Notes: generated by a model not told the origin, from the letters alone. Shown: positions 1 to 8,672, counted from the first letter of the stretch. The stretch is 28,099 bases of DNA from an uncultured Pseudogracilibacillus sp. (GCA_937960785.1 CALGOZ010000151.1:1-28099), one strand, 5' to 3'. Numbers and translations: made by a program.

Positions 1-575
1 CTACGGACAAAAGCACAGCAACCTACACAATGGAGACCTCCACCGAGTAAGTCTACGGACAAAAGCAGACCAACTTACACAGTTGAAAGCTCTGCCAAGT
101 AAGTTTACAAACAAATGGTCTTTACACTTGTCTAGAGAGATTCCCAACTAGTAAGTCGATAGACAGCTAAGCCTTTGAATTCCACCCCCGTACGGAGAGT
201 AAAGAGGTGTAAGGTAAGCTGCATACCCGATTCATCCCAATTGTCGCTGCAGTCAACGGAGAGTAAAGAGGTGTAAGGTAAGCTCTCCATTATACTTACC
301 TAGCGGGGAAAAATATGCAGAGAGTTACTAACCAATCTTAGTAAGCGCGGGGGATTCTTACACAACTCTTGCAACGCATCTAATAACATACTAAGTTTTC
401 GATTCTGTCGCCAATAGATCATCGAAAGATATACTGACCGACGGCTTAGAAGGCCGTTTGCTTGCTTAACTTATAACAATATATCGCCAAGAAAAATTAA
501 AAAATGGACTGAGTTTCTACTATGATAAAGAAATTCAGTCCATTCGTTCATTTAAGGCTAGTTTTTCTCCCAGCT
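1..575. repeat. 3' part of an intergenic 52-bp-unit repeat element, cut by the window edge
   Basis: Non-coding. Tandem units start at 19 and 71 (period 52), each with an ACTTAC-like left arm and a GTAAGT right arm, preceded by the tail of another unit at 1-18. A third, decayed unit follows at about 123. The stretch 180-480 is degenerate and holds a 29-bp direct duplication (192-220 and 256-284). The end at 504-575 matches the end of the complete element at 18576-18653: the same ATGGACTGAG hairpin, then AAGGCTAG with a decayed CTCCCAGC in place of GTCCCAGCC. The orientation matches the other copies. It directly abuts the stop codon of the esterase gene. Confidence 0.85.
504..543 (-). terminator. 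Rho-independent terminator, 3' hairpin of the repeat element
   Basis: ATGGACTGAGTTTCT (504-518) pairs with AGAAATTCAGTCCAT (529-543), a 15-bp stem with one G-T wobble. Read on the minus strand the stem is followed by a run of T's (complement of 491-503), so it should stop transcription coming out of the esterase gene at 582. The same hairpin recurs at 18576-18618. Confidence 0.8.
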
Positions 576-581
576 ACTCTT

Positions 582-1292
582 TTACGTTCTCGGTTCATCT
601 TGTTCCACTTCGGTCAAAAAATTGAAAATCATCTCATTTAAAACGTCGCGATCTTCCCCTAGACAAATCATATGATTCGACTGTTCAAAAATAACGACTT
701 CCTTATATTCGGAGCCGATTTCTTTTTCTAATGCATAGGCTGCTTTATATGGGACGAGGCCATCCTTTTGACCTTGGGCAATAAATACTGGTGATTTAAT
801 TTCATCTAAATAATGCTTTGTCTTATTAACTAATTTCATAAATTCTACATTCGCACGAAATGGAACTGTACCTATTTTGCTCTTATAATGAGTAAAAATT
901 TCATTTTCCTCTAACTGGCCTTTAAATCCGTCACTAATTACTTCTGCAATGTACAGACTCATATATTTAAACGATACATACTTTCGAGCTGTCGACAATA
1001 ACACTAATTTATCTACATCGTAATTGGCTGCTAAATAACTGGCAATCATCCCGCCCATGGAAAAACCAATGACGTAGACTTCTTTACAATCTTTCTTTAA
1101 CGTTTTAAAATGCATCTCTGCTTCTTCCAGCCAAGCTTCATAAGAGACATCCTCAAGTTGTAACGTTTCACCATGGCCTGAGAGTACCGGAACTTTTATT
1201 TTCCAATCGGTATGTTGTCGTAAATATTCATGCAAGGGTTCAACTTCATGCGGTCCACCTGTAAATCCATGAATAATTAAACAACCATTCAC
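582..1292 (-). CDS. Alpha/beta-hydrolase carboxylesterase / monoacylglycerol lipase-like
   Basis: Cytoplasmic serine hydrolase of 236 aa, resembling the Est30/YvaK carboxylesterase group that hydrolyses short- to medium-chain esters or monoacylglycerols. Visible are the oxyanion-hole HGFTG near residues 8-12, the nucleophile elbow GFSMGG with Ser78, Asp177 in GQKDGLVP and His207 in SNHMI, which together make a complete catalytic triad. There is no signal peptide. The start is GTG, preceded by AAAGGGG about ten bases upstream. It is the last of three minus-strand genes (PopT-like, small membrane protein, esterase) that may form an operon ending at the hairpin at 504-543. The natural substrate cannot be told from sequence. 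Confidence 0.85.
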   Translation of the reverse strand: MNGCLIIHGFTGGPHEVEPLHEYLRQHTDWKIKVPVLSGHGETLQLEDVSYEAWLEEAEMHFKTLKKDCKEVYVIGFSMGGMIASYLAANYDVDKLVLLSTARKYVSFKYMSLYIAEVISDGFKGQLEENEIFTHYKSKIGTVPFRANVEFMKLVNKTKHYLDEIKSPVFIAQGQKDGLVPYKAAYALEKEIGSEYKEVVIFEQSNHMICLGEDRDVLNEMIFNFLTEVEQDEPRT

Positions 1293-1347
1293 GTGCTTTA
1301 ACCCCTTTCATGATATGTATTATCCCCTATTTACGACAAAATAACGA

Positions 1348-1536
1348 TCAATTCTTTTGGATATAAACGACATAAATAACATTTAACAATACAATTAAAA
1401 CCATTCCAGTAATAATCCCTAATACAAATGGCCAATTAGGATCGACAATTAAATTACCGATAATTCCAAGGACACAAAGAAAAATACTAATAATCGCAAT
1501 ACCCCATTTTCGCATCACTCGTTGCAATAGCCTCAA
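1348..1536 (-). CDS. Small two-helix membrane protein, function unknown
   Basis: About 62 aa with two hydrophobic segments (roughly residues 12-30 and 36-58) and a basic N-terminus, so probably inserted in the membrane. I do not recognise the family. The start is uncertain. The longest reading begins at a TTG directly after AGGGGAG, too close to be ideal. A TTG three codons later (start 1527) has better spacing, and an ATG seven codons in (1515) is also possible. It lies between the PopT-like gene (31 bases) and the esterase (55 bases), same strand, so co-transcription is likely. The absence of another reading frame and the position support a real gene. Confidence 0.6.
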   Translation of the reverse strand: MRLLQRVMRKWGIAIISIFLCVLGIIGNLIVDPNWPFVLGIITGMVLIVLLNVIYVVYIQKN

Positions 1537-1567
1537 CTCCCCTACTTTTACAATCTTTTACGTAATT

Positions 1568-2389
1568 TTAATCCGACACTTTTACAGCCGCTAAAAACAG
1601 TGCAATGAATAGGCCGACGAATAACGTAACGATACTAAGGATAAACTCTCCAACCGTTGTAGCATAACCGGCTTTCCGCCCAATTAAAATAACTGAACCG
1701 ACTACAAGACCAATAATTAAAGAATACGTTTCTAATCGATAATTTGTTAAAAAATAATGAATTATTTTACTCGTCGTCAGTATTCCAATAGCAATACCGG
1801 CAGCAACAACTAAAATAACTGGCATATCTATTATTGTTAGTGCGTAAATAATCGTATGATACATACCAATCACTAATAAAACAAAGGAACCACTTATTCC
1901 TGGCAAAATCATCGCCGCACTAGCTAATATACCGGATAAAAAGAGAAGTACATATATACCAAAGTTGCGCTCTGTAATAGCACTGCCACCAGTAGGATCA
2001 AGAGGTAGTAAATTAATCAAAATAATTCCTACGATTAAAATTGCTACATATTTCTTATTTTCTAGATTTTCTTGCAACTCCGACTCACGAAAGAGATATG
2101 GTAAAGTACCTATAATTAATCCAATAAAAAAGTAAAATGTTGCACGATTATAATTCGTTAACAGCCAATCCATCACATGACTTAAACTAAAAATCGCAAT
2201 TCCTGCTCCGATGACAAGAGGTATTAAAAACTGTAAATGTTTTTTCCAATCCTTTGAAAAAAGACCGGTAATTGCTTCAATTAAACGATCATAAATACCA
2301 AGTAAAACAGCAATTGTCCCACCACTTACTCCAGGGACAATATCACTTATTCCCATAAATAGACCTCGGTACACATTTTTCCATTCCAT
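1568..2389 (-). CDS. DUF368 membrane protein, PopT-type undecaprenyl-phosphate transporter
   Basis: Polytopic membrane protein of 273 aa with about eight hydrophobic segments. The N-terminal motif GISDIVPGVSGGT (near residues 13-25) and the repeated LPGISGS (near 162-168) are hallmarks of DUF368. Members in Vibrio cholerae and Staphylococcus aureus, called PopT, have been described as recycling undecaprenyl phosphate across the cytoplasmic membrane for cell-wall synthesis; that role here is inferred from family. ATG start with GGAGGAAG about six bases upstream. It appears to be the first gene of a three-gene minus-strand set. The upstream 300 bases separate it from the divergent yclN operon. 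Confidence 0.85.
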   Translation of the reverse strand: MEWKNVYRGLFMGISDIVPGVSGGTIAVLLGIYDRLIEAITGLFSKDWKKHLQFLIPLVIGAGIAIFSLSHVMDWLLTNYNRATFYFFIGLIIGTLPYLFRESELQENLENKKYVAILIVGIILINLLPLDPTGGSAITERNFGIYVLLFLSGILASAAMILPGISGSFVLLVIGMYHTIIYALTIIDMPVILVVAAGIAIGILTTSKIIHYFLTNYRLETYSLIIGLVVGSVILIGRKAGYATTVGEFILSIVTLFVGLFIALFLAAVKVSD

Positions 2390-2541
2390 ATAACTTCCTC
2401 CATCATGTCTAATTCATCTTACTCTTGTACAACTTATACTTCTATTCGAATATTATTACTTCTATTATGAAGCATTTATATTTGAGTAGCTATTATTTTA
2501 TCTTTTGTTAAAAAGATTAATAAATCTAGCCCTCGACATTA

Positions 2542-2575
2542 TTGACAGTAGACGATAGTTCATATATATTATAAT
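2542..2575 (+). promoter_or_regulatory. SigA-type promoter of yclNOPQ
   Basis: TTGACA (2542-2547), a 17-base spacer and TATATT (2565-2570). A second -10-like TATAAT overlaps at 2570-2575. It lies about 115 bases ahead of the yclN start. The rest of 2390-2689 is AT-rich with no gene. Confidence 0.6.
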
Positions 2576-2584
2576 TATACCAAT

Positions 2585-2599
2585 TGAAAATGATTCTCA
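2585..2599 (+). promoter_or_regulatory. Fur box
   Basis: TGAAAAT-G-ATTCTCA fits the 7-1-7 Fur operator (TGATAAT-N-ATTATCA) with few mismatches. It sits at the expected transcription start of the iron-importer operon, where bound Fur-Fe would block transcription. This predicts derepression under iron starvation. Confidence 0.75.
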
Positions 2600-2689
2600 T
2601 TATTATTGTGCTAGTTTTAAAAGCTATTCTCCACTATTTTAATATATTGGTGACTTAATTTACAATATAAGTTTACAGGAGAGTCAACC

Positions 2690-3640
2690 TTGCGAAAAAG
2701 TTATTTAGTTATCACGGTTATTATATTATCCATTATTTCCCTCTTCGTAGGGGTTAGTAGTATATCTATTACCGACTTACTGAATGGTGATCAAGAACAG
2801 TTCGAAATTTTCCTTCTAAGTCGTGTACCAAGATTATTAGCAATTATTTTAGCTGGTGCTGGCATGAGTATTGCCGGTCTAATTATGCAACAACTAAGTC
2901 GGAACAAGTTCGTATCCCCGACGACAGCGGGTACTTTAGATGCGACACGACTTGGAATTTTAGTCTCGATGTTATTGTTTGCAAATGCTACGACATTTCA
3001 AAAAATGCTCGTCGCTTTTGTCTTCGCGTTAGCAGGGACTATTTTATTTATGCAAATTTTAGATCGAATAAAGTTTAAAGATGCAATTTTCATCCCTCTT
3101 GTCGGATTAATGTTTGGGAATATTTTATCATCGATTACGACCTTTTTTGCTTATCGAGCTAACGTTATTCAAAATATGAGTGCTTGGTTGCAAGGCGACT
3201 TTTCAATGATTATGAAAGGGCGTTTTGAATTACTATACATAAGTATTCCCGTTATCATTATTGCCTACATATATGCAAACCGTTTTACGGTCGCAGGTAT
3301 GGGGGAAGATTTTGCCAAAAACTTAGGCATCCCTTATAAACAAATTGTTAATATAGGCCTTATTCTTGTTGCAACGATTACAGTTACAGTTGTCCTTACT
3401 GTCGGTACAATTCCGTTTCTTGGTTTAATCATCCCGAATATTGTATCGATTTTTAAAGGGGATCATTTGCAAAAGACATTACCATATACCGCTTTACTTG
3501 GTGCAGCTTTTTTACTCGTTGCCGATATTTTAGGTAGATTAATTATTTATCCTTATGAAATTTCAATTAGTTTAATGGTAGGTGTAATCGGTAGCGGTAT
3601 TTTCTTATTGTTACTATTTAGGGGGCGAAGCTATGCGTAG
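2690..3640 (+). CDS. yclN: Iron-siderophore (petrobactin-type) ABC permease YclN
   Basis: Membrane-spanning FecCD-family permease of 316 aa, one half of the channel that takes ferric siderophore across the membrane. The N-terminal helix is followed by VPRLLAIILAGAGMSIAGLI (45-64), typical of the family. The cytoplasmic coupling loop GMGEDFAKNLGI (203-214) contacts the ATPase. The length and the gene order permease-permease-ATPase-lipoprotein match B. subtilis yclNOPQ, the petrobactin importer. The start is TTG, with AGGAGAG six bases upstream (2677-2683). It overlaps yclO by eight bases, so translation is probably coupled. Fur control is predicted from the box at 2585. Exact siderophore specificity is inferred. 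Confidence 0.88.
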   Translation: MRKSYLVITVIILSIISLFVGVSSISITDLLNGDQEQFEIFLLSRVPRLLAIILAGAGMSIAGLIMQQLSRNKFVSPTTAGTLDATRLGILVSMLLFANATTFQKMLVAFVFALAGTILFMQILDRIKFKDAIFIPLVGLMFGNILSSITTFFAYRANVIQNMSAWLQGDFSMIMKGRFELLYISIPVIIIAYIYANRFTVAGMGEDFAKNLGIPYKQIVNIGLILVATITVTVVLTVGTIPFLGLIIPNIVSIFKGDHLQKTLPYTALLGAAFLLVADILGRLIIYPYEISISLMVGVIGSGIFLLLLFRGRSYA

Positions 3641-4586
3641 AAATTTTGTAAAAATGCTCCCACTTATTGCGCTATCGATTATTACCATTTGTCTTTTTCT
3701 CTTTCACGATCTTGGTGGTAGTTTCGACTATGCCTTACCGAGACGAGCGATGAAAGTGCTTGCGATGATCCTTACCGGAGTTGCAATTGCTTATGCAACA
3801 GTCGTATTCCAAACGATTACCCATAATCGAATTTTAACACCTAGCATTATGGGACTCGATTCATTATATTTACTGTTACAAACTTTGTTTATATTCTTTT
3901 TAGGATCGACTCATATAACTGTTGTTAACCAACAAGTGAATTTTTTTCTTTCAGTTTTATCGATGGTGATCTTTGCCTTTTTACTTTATCGTTTGTTATT
4001 TAAATCAAATGAACAATCGATTTATTTCCTACTGTTAATTGGAATTATTCTTGGTACGTTTTTTTCAAGTATTAGTTTATTTTTACAAGTATTAATTGAT
4101 CCGAATGAATTTTTGCGCGTACAAGATCGAATGTTTGCTAGCTTTAACAATATTAATAACGATCTTGTTTGGCTCGCTTTAGCAATCATCATCATCATCG
4201 TTCTTTACGGATGGCGCTATATGAAGGAGCTAGACGTTGTTTCATTAGGACGGGATACAGCGATAAATTTAGGAATCGAATACGATTCCTTAGTGAGAAA
4301 AATGCTTATCATCTCAGCGATTTTAATCGCAGTTTCTACCGCCTTAGTCGGACCAATTACATTCTTTGGTCTTATCGTTGCTAATTTAGCGTATCAATTT
4401 TTTGCAACGTACAAACATTCTGTATTAATTACTGGAGCTACATTGTTTAGTATTATTGCTTTAGTCGGTGGACAGTGGATTGTCGAACGGATTTTTACGT
4501 TTTCGACGACGCTTAGTGTCATCATCAATTTCATCGGAGGTATTTACTTTATTTACCTCTTACTAAAGGAGAGTAAAGCTATATGA
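3633..4586 (+). CDS. yclO: Iron-siderophore ABC permease YclO
   Basis: Second FecCD-type permease, 317 aa and about nine hydrophobic segments, expected to pair with YclN. It has the PRRAMKVLAMILTGVAIA segment (36-53) and the coupling loop SLGRDTAINLGI (204-215) equivalent to that of YclN. It overlaps yclN by eight bases at its start and yclP by four (ATGA) at its end, an arrangement typical of tightly coupled subunits. The length is close to B. subtilis YclO. Confidence 0.88.
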   Translation: MRRNFVKMLPLIALSIITICLFLFHDLGGSFDYALPRRAMKVLAMILTGVAIAYATVVFQTITHNRILTPSIMGLDSLYLLLQTLFIFFLGSTHITVVNQQVNFFLSVLSMVIFAFLLYRLLFKSNEQSIYFLLLIGIILGTFFSSISLFLQVLIDPNEFLRVQDRMFASFNNINNDLVWLALAIIIIIVLYGWRYMKELDVVSLGRDTAINLGIEYDSLVRKMLIISAILIAVSTALVGPITFFGLIVANLAYQFFATYKHSVLITGATLFSIIALVGGQWIVERIFTFSTTLSVIINFIGGIYFIYLLLKESKAI

Positions 4587-5347
4587 TTAAAGTTCGCAAC
4601 TTGACGAAGCGTTTTGGTAGAAAAACAGTAATCGAAGATGTCAGTTTAAAAATACATCCACGAAAAATTACATCCTTTATCGGTCCTAACGGTGCAGGTA
4701 AGTCCACATTATTATCGATGGTTAGTCGACTAATCGATGCGGATACGGGGGAAGTATTTTTAGATCAAAAAAATATCGCGAAAATGAAGTCGAATGAATT
4801 TGCTAAGAAGGTTTCAATTTTAAAACAGTCTAACTTTATGAATGTTCGCTTAACGATAGAAGAACTCGTATCCTTTGGACGTTTCCCATATTCTCGGGGG
4901 CATTTAACCGAAGAGGATCATAAACATGTCGAACAAGCTTTGGAATATATGAATTTAACAGATATTAAAGATAGTTTCCTAGATGAGTTGTCAGGAGGTC
5001 AAAGACAAAGGGCATTTATCGCAATGGTTATTGCCCAAGATACGGATTATATTTTATTAGACGAACCGCTAAACAACTTAGATATGAAACATTCCGTACA
5101 AATTATGAAAACATTACGACGTCTAGTCGACGATTTAGGAAAGACGGTTATTATCGTTCTACACGATATTAATTTTGCTTCCGTTTATTCCGACCGAATT
5201 GTCGCATTAAAAGACGGAAAGATTATTCGTGATGGTAAAACGGATGAAATTATTAATACAGAAGCATTGCAAGATATTTACGATATGGACATTCCGATTA
5301 AACGAATGAACAATTGTAATATATGTTTATATTTCCAATCAAATTAA
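4583..5347 (+). CDS. yclP: Iron-siderophore ABC transporter ATPase YclP
   Basis: Cytoplasmic ATPase of 254 aa that powers the YclNO channel. Walker A GPNGAGKS (34-41), Q-loop Gln82, signature LSGGQ (136-140), Walker B YILLDEP (156-162), D-loop NNLD and the H-loop His in VLHDINF are all present, so it should be active. The C-terminal tail includes NNCNICLYF with two cysteines near the end, beyond the conserved fold. It starts inside the yclO stop codon (ATGA overlap) and is followed 20 bases later by yclQ. Confidence 0.9.
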   Translation: MIKVRNLTKRFGRKTVIEDVSLKIHPRKITSFIGPNGAGKSTLLSMVSRLIDADTGEVFLDQKNIAKMKSNEFAKKVSILKQSNFMNVRLTIEELVSFGRFPYSRGHLTEEDHKHVEQALEYMNLTDIKDSFLDELSGGQRQRAFIAMVIAQDTDYILLDEPLNNLDMKHSVQIMKTLRRLVDDLGKTVIIVLHDINFASVYSDRIVALKDGKIIRDGKTDEIINTEALQDIYDMDIPIKRMNNCNICLYFQSN

Positions 5348-5367
5348 AAGTAAGGTAGGGTAAAACA

Positions 5368-6321
5368 ATGAGAAATATTTTCCGAATCGTATTAATTGTA
5401 ACGATAAGTATTCTATTAATCGCTTGTTCCGATAATACTAACGAAAACGATACAACGAAGATAGATGAAGAAGAAACGATTGAAGTGCTCCACGAGCTCG
5501 ATCATGACCCTGTAATCGTCCCGAAAAATCCTGAACGGGTTGTTGTCTTTGATATCGGTGCACTAGATACGCTTTCTTTTTTAGGTGAAGAGCAACGAGT
5601 TGTCGGCTTACCTCAAGCAACAGTACCAAATTACTTAAGTGAGTTTGCATCAGATGAGTATGAAAACTTCGGTTCTTTAAAAGAACCAGAGTTCGAAAAA
5701 ATCCATGCAGCTCAACCAGATTTAATTATTATTTCTGGCCGTCAGATGGAATTATATGAGCAATTTAGAGAAATTGCACCGACGATTTACTTAGATATCG
5801 ACACGCATAACTACGTGAATTCTTTCGAACAAAACGCCCGCTTATTAGGAGAAATTTTTGATAAAGAAGACGAAATTGAAGCCGAATTAGAAACGATACA
5901 AGAAAAAATTAACGCAATTAAAGAAAATGTTCAATCAGTAGATGAATCAGCATTGATCGTTTTAGGCACCGAGGGAAAAGTGAGTGCCTATGGACCAGCT
6001 TCTCGTTTTGGAATTATTCATGACGTATTTGGAATAAAACCAGCAGACCCTAATATAGAGGAATCTACCCACGGACAAAGCATTACCTTTGAATATATTT
6101 TAGAAACAAATCCAGATATTATTTACATTATCGACCGGGATTCAGCAATCGGAATGGATTCGACGATCAAAGAATCTTTTGAAAATGATATAGTTCAAAA
6201 AACAGAAGCTTATAAAAATGATCGACTTATTTATTTAGACGGGGAAATTTGGTACTTAGCCGGCGGTGGTTTACAATCGTTACACATGATGATTGACGAG
6301 ATTGATAGTACGTTCAATTAA
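5368..6321 (+). CDS. yclQ: Siderophore-binding lipoprotein YclQ
   Basis: Substrate-binding protein of 317 aa, anchored outside the membrane. The signal peptide ends in lipobox LIAC with Cys20 as the lipid-attachment residue. An acidic linker follows, then the class III binding-protein fold (PERVVVFDIGALDTLSFLG near 55-73 and QPDLIIISGRQ near 114-124). It captures the ferric siderophore and hands it to YclNO. The ATG is preceded by AAGGTAGGG at about seven bases. Last gene of the operon, with a terminator at 6368-6417. Same length as B. subtilis YclQ (317 aa as I recall it). Confidence 0.87.
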   Translation: MRNIFRIVLIVTISILLIACSDNTNENDTTKIDEEETIEVLHELDHDPVIVPKNPERVVVFDIGALDTLSFLGEEQRVVGLPQATVPNYLSEFASDEYENFGSLKEPEFEKIHAAQPDLIIISGRQMELYEQFREIAPTIYLDIDTHNYVNSFEQNARLLGEIFDKEDEIEAELETIQEKINAIKENVQSVDESALIVLGTEGKVSAYGPASRFGIIHDVFGIKPADPNIEESTHGQSITFEYILETNPDIIYIIDRDSAIGMDSTIKESFENDIVQKTEAYKNDRLIYLDGEIWYLAGGGLQSLHMMIDEIDSTFN

Positions 6322-6367
6322 TATTAAAACAGTAGATATGTAAAACGGTGCCCGACTTCGATATGCT

Positions 6368-6417
6368 CCTCCTAAAGTAGACAGTTAAAAAAATAAAACT
6401 ACTTTAGGGGGATTTTT
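6368..6417 (+). terminator. Terminator of yclNOPQ (hairpin plus T-run)
   Basis: CCTCCTAAAGTAG (6368-6380) pairs with CTACTTTAGGGGG (6399-6411), one G-T wobble, followed by TTTTT at 6413-6417. The wording CTAAAGTAGACAG also resembles the tip of IS3-family elements, so it may be a decayed insertion-sequence end now acting as terminator. The rest of 6418-6900 is AT-rich with no gene that I can support. Confidence 0.65.
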
Positions 6418-6903
6418 ATGCGTTCTCCTCAAATACGATAATACAATCAAGTTACGTATTTAGTGCCTATATGGTATAATAGTATCTGAATAAATTGTTA
6501 CCTCTCTATCTACTTTTCTTAATTAATAAATTTACCCATCTTCTTCATATATATGTAATATAGATTCCTTTGTTGCATCGTTCCTCTAGTCTATATTAGT
6601 TGAAACGTCCCTTTAAATGATCCCACATCTATAGTAATTTCCCTAAAACATCTCTTGTGAGCTTATTCCCTTTCTTAATGCAAAAGTAAATTATATCTCT
6701 AATATAAATTTCCAATAAATTAATTTACCTATCGATCACTTGTTCTTCACAAAATAATCTTTTTTCATTTTTATATCTATTATCAATTAGTTGTCACAGT
6801 TGATAATCACTCCAGTTAATATTGTTACCTACTTTAAATTAAAGCCTTTAAAAAGGCTAAAACAAAAGATTTTACTTTTGAATTACTCTTTGAGCTCCCT
6901 TTG

Positions 6904-6931
6904 TTGACAATTTTAATGATTATGATATAAT
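6904..6931 (+). promoter_or_regulatory. SigA promoter of catalase
   Basis: TTGACA (6904-6909), 16-base spacer, TATAAT (6926-6931) with an extended TG at 6923-6924. Near-consensus, so strong when not repressed. Confidence 0.8.
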
Positions 6932-6945
6932 AATAATTACAATTA
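6931..6945 (+). promoter_or_regulatory. Possible PerR box at the catalase start site
   Basis: TAATAAT-T-ACAATTA resembles the PerR operator TTATAAT-N-ATTATAA: six of seven positions in the left half and four of seven in the right. It overlaps the end of the -10 and the predicted start site, the usual PerR position on catalase genes. The AT-rich background makes chance similarity possible. Confidence 0.4.
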
Positions 6946-6987
6946 AGAAATTGTTTTAATTTAAAAATACTCGGAGGTGCCTTTTTA

Positions 6988-8472
6988 ATGAGTAACAATG
7001 AAAAGAAGAAAATGACGACTGCTGCTGGTATGCCTGTGTACAATAACCAAGACGTAATGACGGCGGGAAAAAGAGGACCAATGTTATTACAAGACATTTG
7101 GTTTATTGAAAAACTCGCCCATTTCGACCGTGAAGTAATTCCCGAGCGCCGTATGCACGCGAAAGGTTCTGGAGCGTTTGGAACCTTTACAGTAACGAAC
7201 GATATTACAAAATATACGAAGGCGAAGATTTTCTCAAAGGTTGGTAAAAAGACAGAAATGTTCGCACGTTTCTCTACCGTTGCAGGAGAGCGTGGAGCTG
7301 CAGATGCAGAGCGTGATATTCGAGGGTTTGCTTTAAAGTTTTATACAGAAGAAGGTAATTGGGACTTAGTTGGAAACAATACCCCTGTGTTCTTCCACCG
7401 TGATCCTTTAAAATTCCCAGATTTAAACCGTGCGGTAAAACGTGACCCACGTACAAATATGCGCTCACCTAACAACCAATGGGACTTCTGGTCATCTTTA
7501 CCAGAGGCGTTACACCAAGTAACAATCGTAATGAGTGATCGTGGAATTCCTAAATCTTATCGCCATATGCACGGATTTGGAAGTCATGCGTTTAGTATGA
7601 TTAACGAAGATAATGAACGTTTCTGGGTAAAATTCCACTTCCGTACCGAACAAGGCATCGAAAACTTAACCAATGAAGAAGCCCAAGCAATTATCGCAAA
7701 AGATCGCGAATCCCATCAGCGCGACTTATACGAAAGTATCGAAAACGGCGATTATCCAAGATGGAAAATGTACATTCAAGTAATGACCGAAGAAGAAGCG
7801 AACAATATGCCATACAATCCTTTCGACTTAACGAAAGTATGGTATAAGAAAGACTTCCCATTAATTGAAGTAGGGGTAATGGAGTTAAACCGTAACCCGG
7901 ATAACTACTTCCAAGATGTTGAACAAGCTGCGTTTACGCCTGCAAACATCGTTCCTGGTATCGGCTTTTCACCGGATCGAATGTTACAAGGACGTCTCTT
8001 CTCTTACGGAGATACCCAGCGTTACCGCTTAGGTGTAAATCACCATCAAATTCCAGTTAATGCACCACGCTGTCCATTCCATAGCTATCACCGCGATGGA
8101 CAGATGCGTGTTGACGGAAACCAAGGAAGCCTCCTACACTATGAGCCTAATAGTTACGGAGAGTGGGAGGACAACCAAGGCTTAATGGAGCCACCATTAA
8201 AGTTAGAAGGTGACGCAATGCACTACAACTTCCGTGAAGATGACGATAACTACTACGAACAACCAGGTAAATTATTTAACTTAATGACAGACGATGAAAA
8301 AGAACGTCTCTTTAAAAACACTGCAGAAGACTTTGAAAAGGCTGAAGAATTTATTAAAATTCGTCACATTATTAACTGTTACAAAGCGGATCCTGCGTAT
8401 GGTGAGGGTGTCGCCCGAGCAGCAGGTATTCCAATGAGTAAAGTAGAAGCAGCAATGGCTGAGAGTAAGTAA
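6988..8472 (+). CDS. katA: Vegetative haem catalase
   Basis: Monofunctional clade-3-type catalase of 494 aa that converts hydrogen peroxide to water and oxygen in the cytoplasm. Distal His57 (RRMHAKGSGA), catalytic Asn in VGNNTPVFF (130-131) and proximal haem-ligand Tyr340 (RLFSYGDTQRYRLG) are all present, as is the FARFSTVAGERG block (92-103). The size is close to B. subtilis KatA, and there is no large-subunit C-terminal domain. ATG start with GGAGGTG upstream. It is a single-gene unit with its own promoter, probable PerR site and terminator at 8501-8540. Sitting directly after an iron importer fits shared metal/peroxide logic, but there is no sign of co-transcription. Confidence 0.95.
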   Translation: MSNNEKKKMTTAAGMPVYNNQDVMTAGKRGPMLLQDIWFIEKLAHFDREVIPERRMHAKGSGAFGTFTVTNDITKYTKAKIFSKVGKKTEMFARFSTVAGERGAADAERDIRGFALKFYTEEGNWDLVGNNTPVFFHRDPLKFPDLNRAVKRDPRTNMRSPNNQWDFWSSLPEALHQVTIVMSDRGIPKSYRHMHGFGSHAFSMINEDNERFWVKFHFRTEQGIENLTNEEAQAIIAKDRESHQRDLYESIENGDYPRWKMYIQVMTEEEANNMPYNPFDLTKVWYKKDFPLIEVGVMELNRNPDNYFQDVEQAAFTPANIVPGIGFSPDRMLQGRLFSYGDTQRYRLGVNHHQIPVNAPRCPFHSYHRDGQMRVDGNQGSLLHYEPNSYGEWEDNQGLMEPPLKLEGDAMHYNFREDDDNYYEQPGKLFNLMTDDEKERLFKNTAEDFEKAEEFIKIRHIINCYKADPAYGEGVARAAGIPMSKVEAAMAESK

Positions 8473-8500
8473 AATTTAAATTAAAGTTTACGTATGTAAC

Positions 8501-8540
8501 AAGACCTTAGTTTCTAACATGAAACTAAGGTCTTTCTTTT
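8501..8540 (+). terminator. Terminator of katA
   Basis: Perfect 14-bp stem AAGACCTTAGTTTC (8501-8514) / GAAACTAAGGTCTT (8521-8534), six-base loop, followed by TCTTTTT. Confidence 0.9.
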
Positions 8541-8620
8541 TAAATTATTATATATAGATTTTTTTAAAAGTATCTGTTGCGGGAAAATTTAAGCCAAAAA
8601 AAATTATCACAAACGCCTTT

Positions 8621-8672
8621 CAACTTACCAAACGTAACCATCCGTTAAGTAAGTTTAATAAAACACACATGT
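8621..8672 (+). repeat. Solitary 52-bp repeat unit
   Basis: CAACTTAC begins at 8621 and AAGTAAGT ends at 8654. This 34-base span equals that in the arrays at 17951 and 27782. The arms AACTTACCAAACG and CGTTAAGTAAGTT pair except at two positions. The following linker (TTAATAAAACACAC) corresponds loosely to the ACAAAAGC linker of the array units. It stands alone, 80 bases after the katA terminator and about 150 ahead of nosD. Confidence 0.65.
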
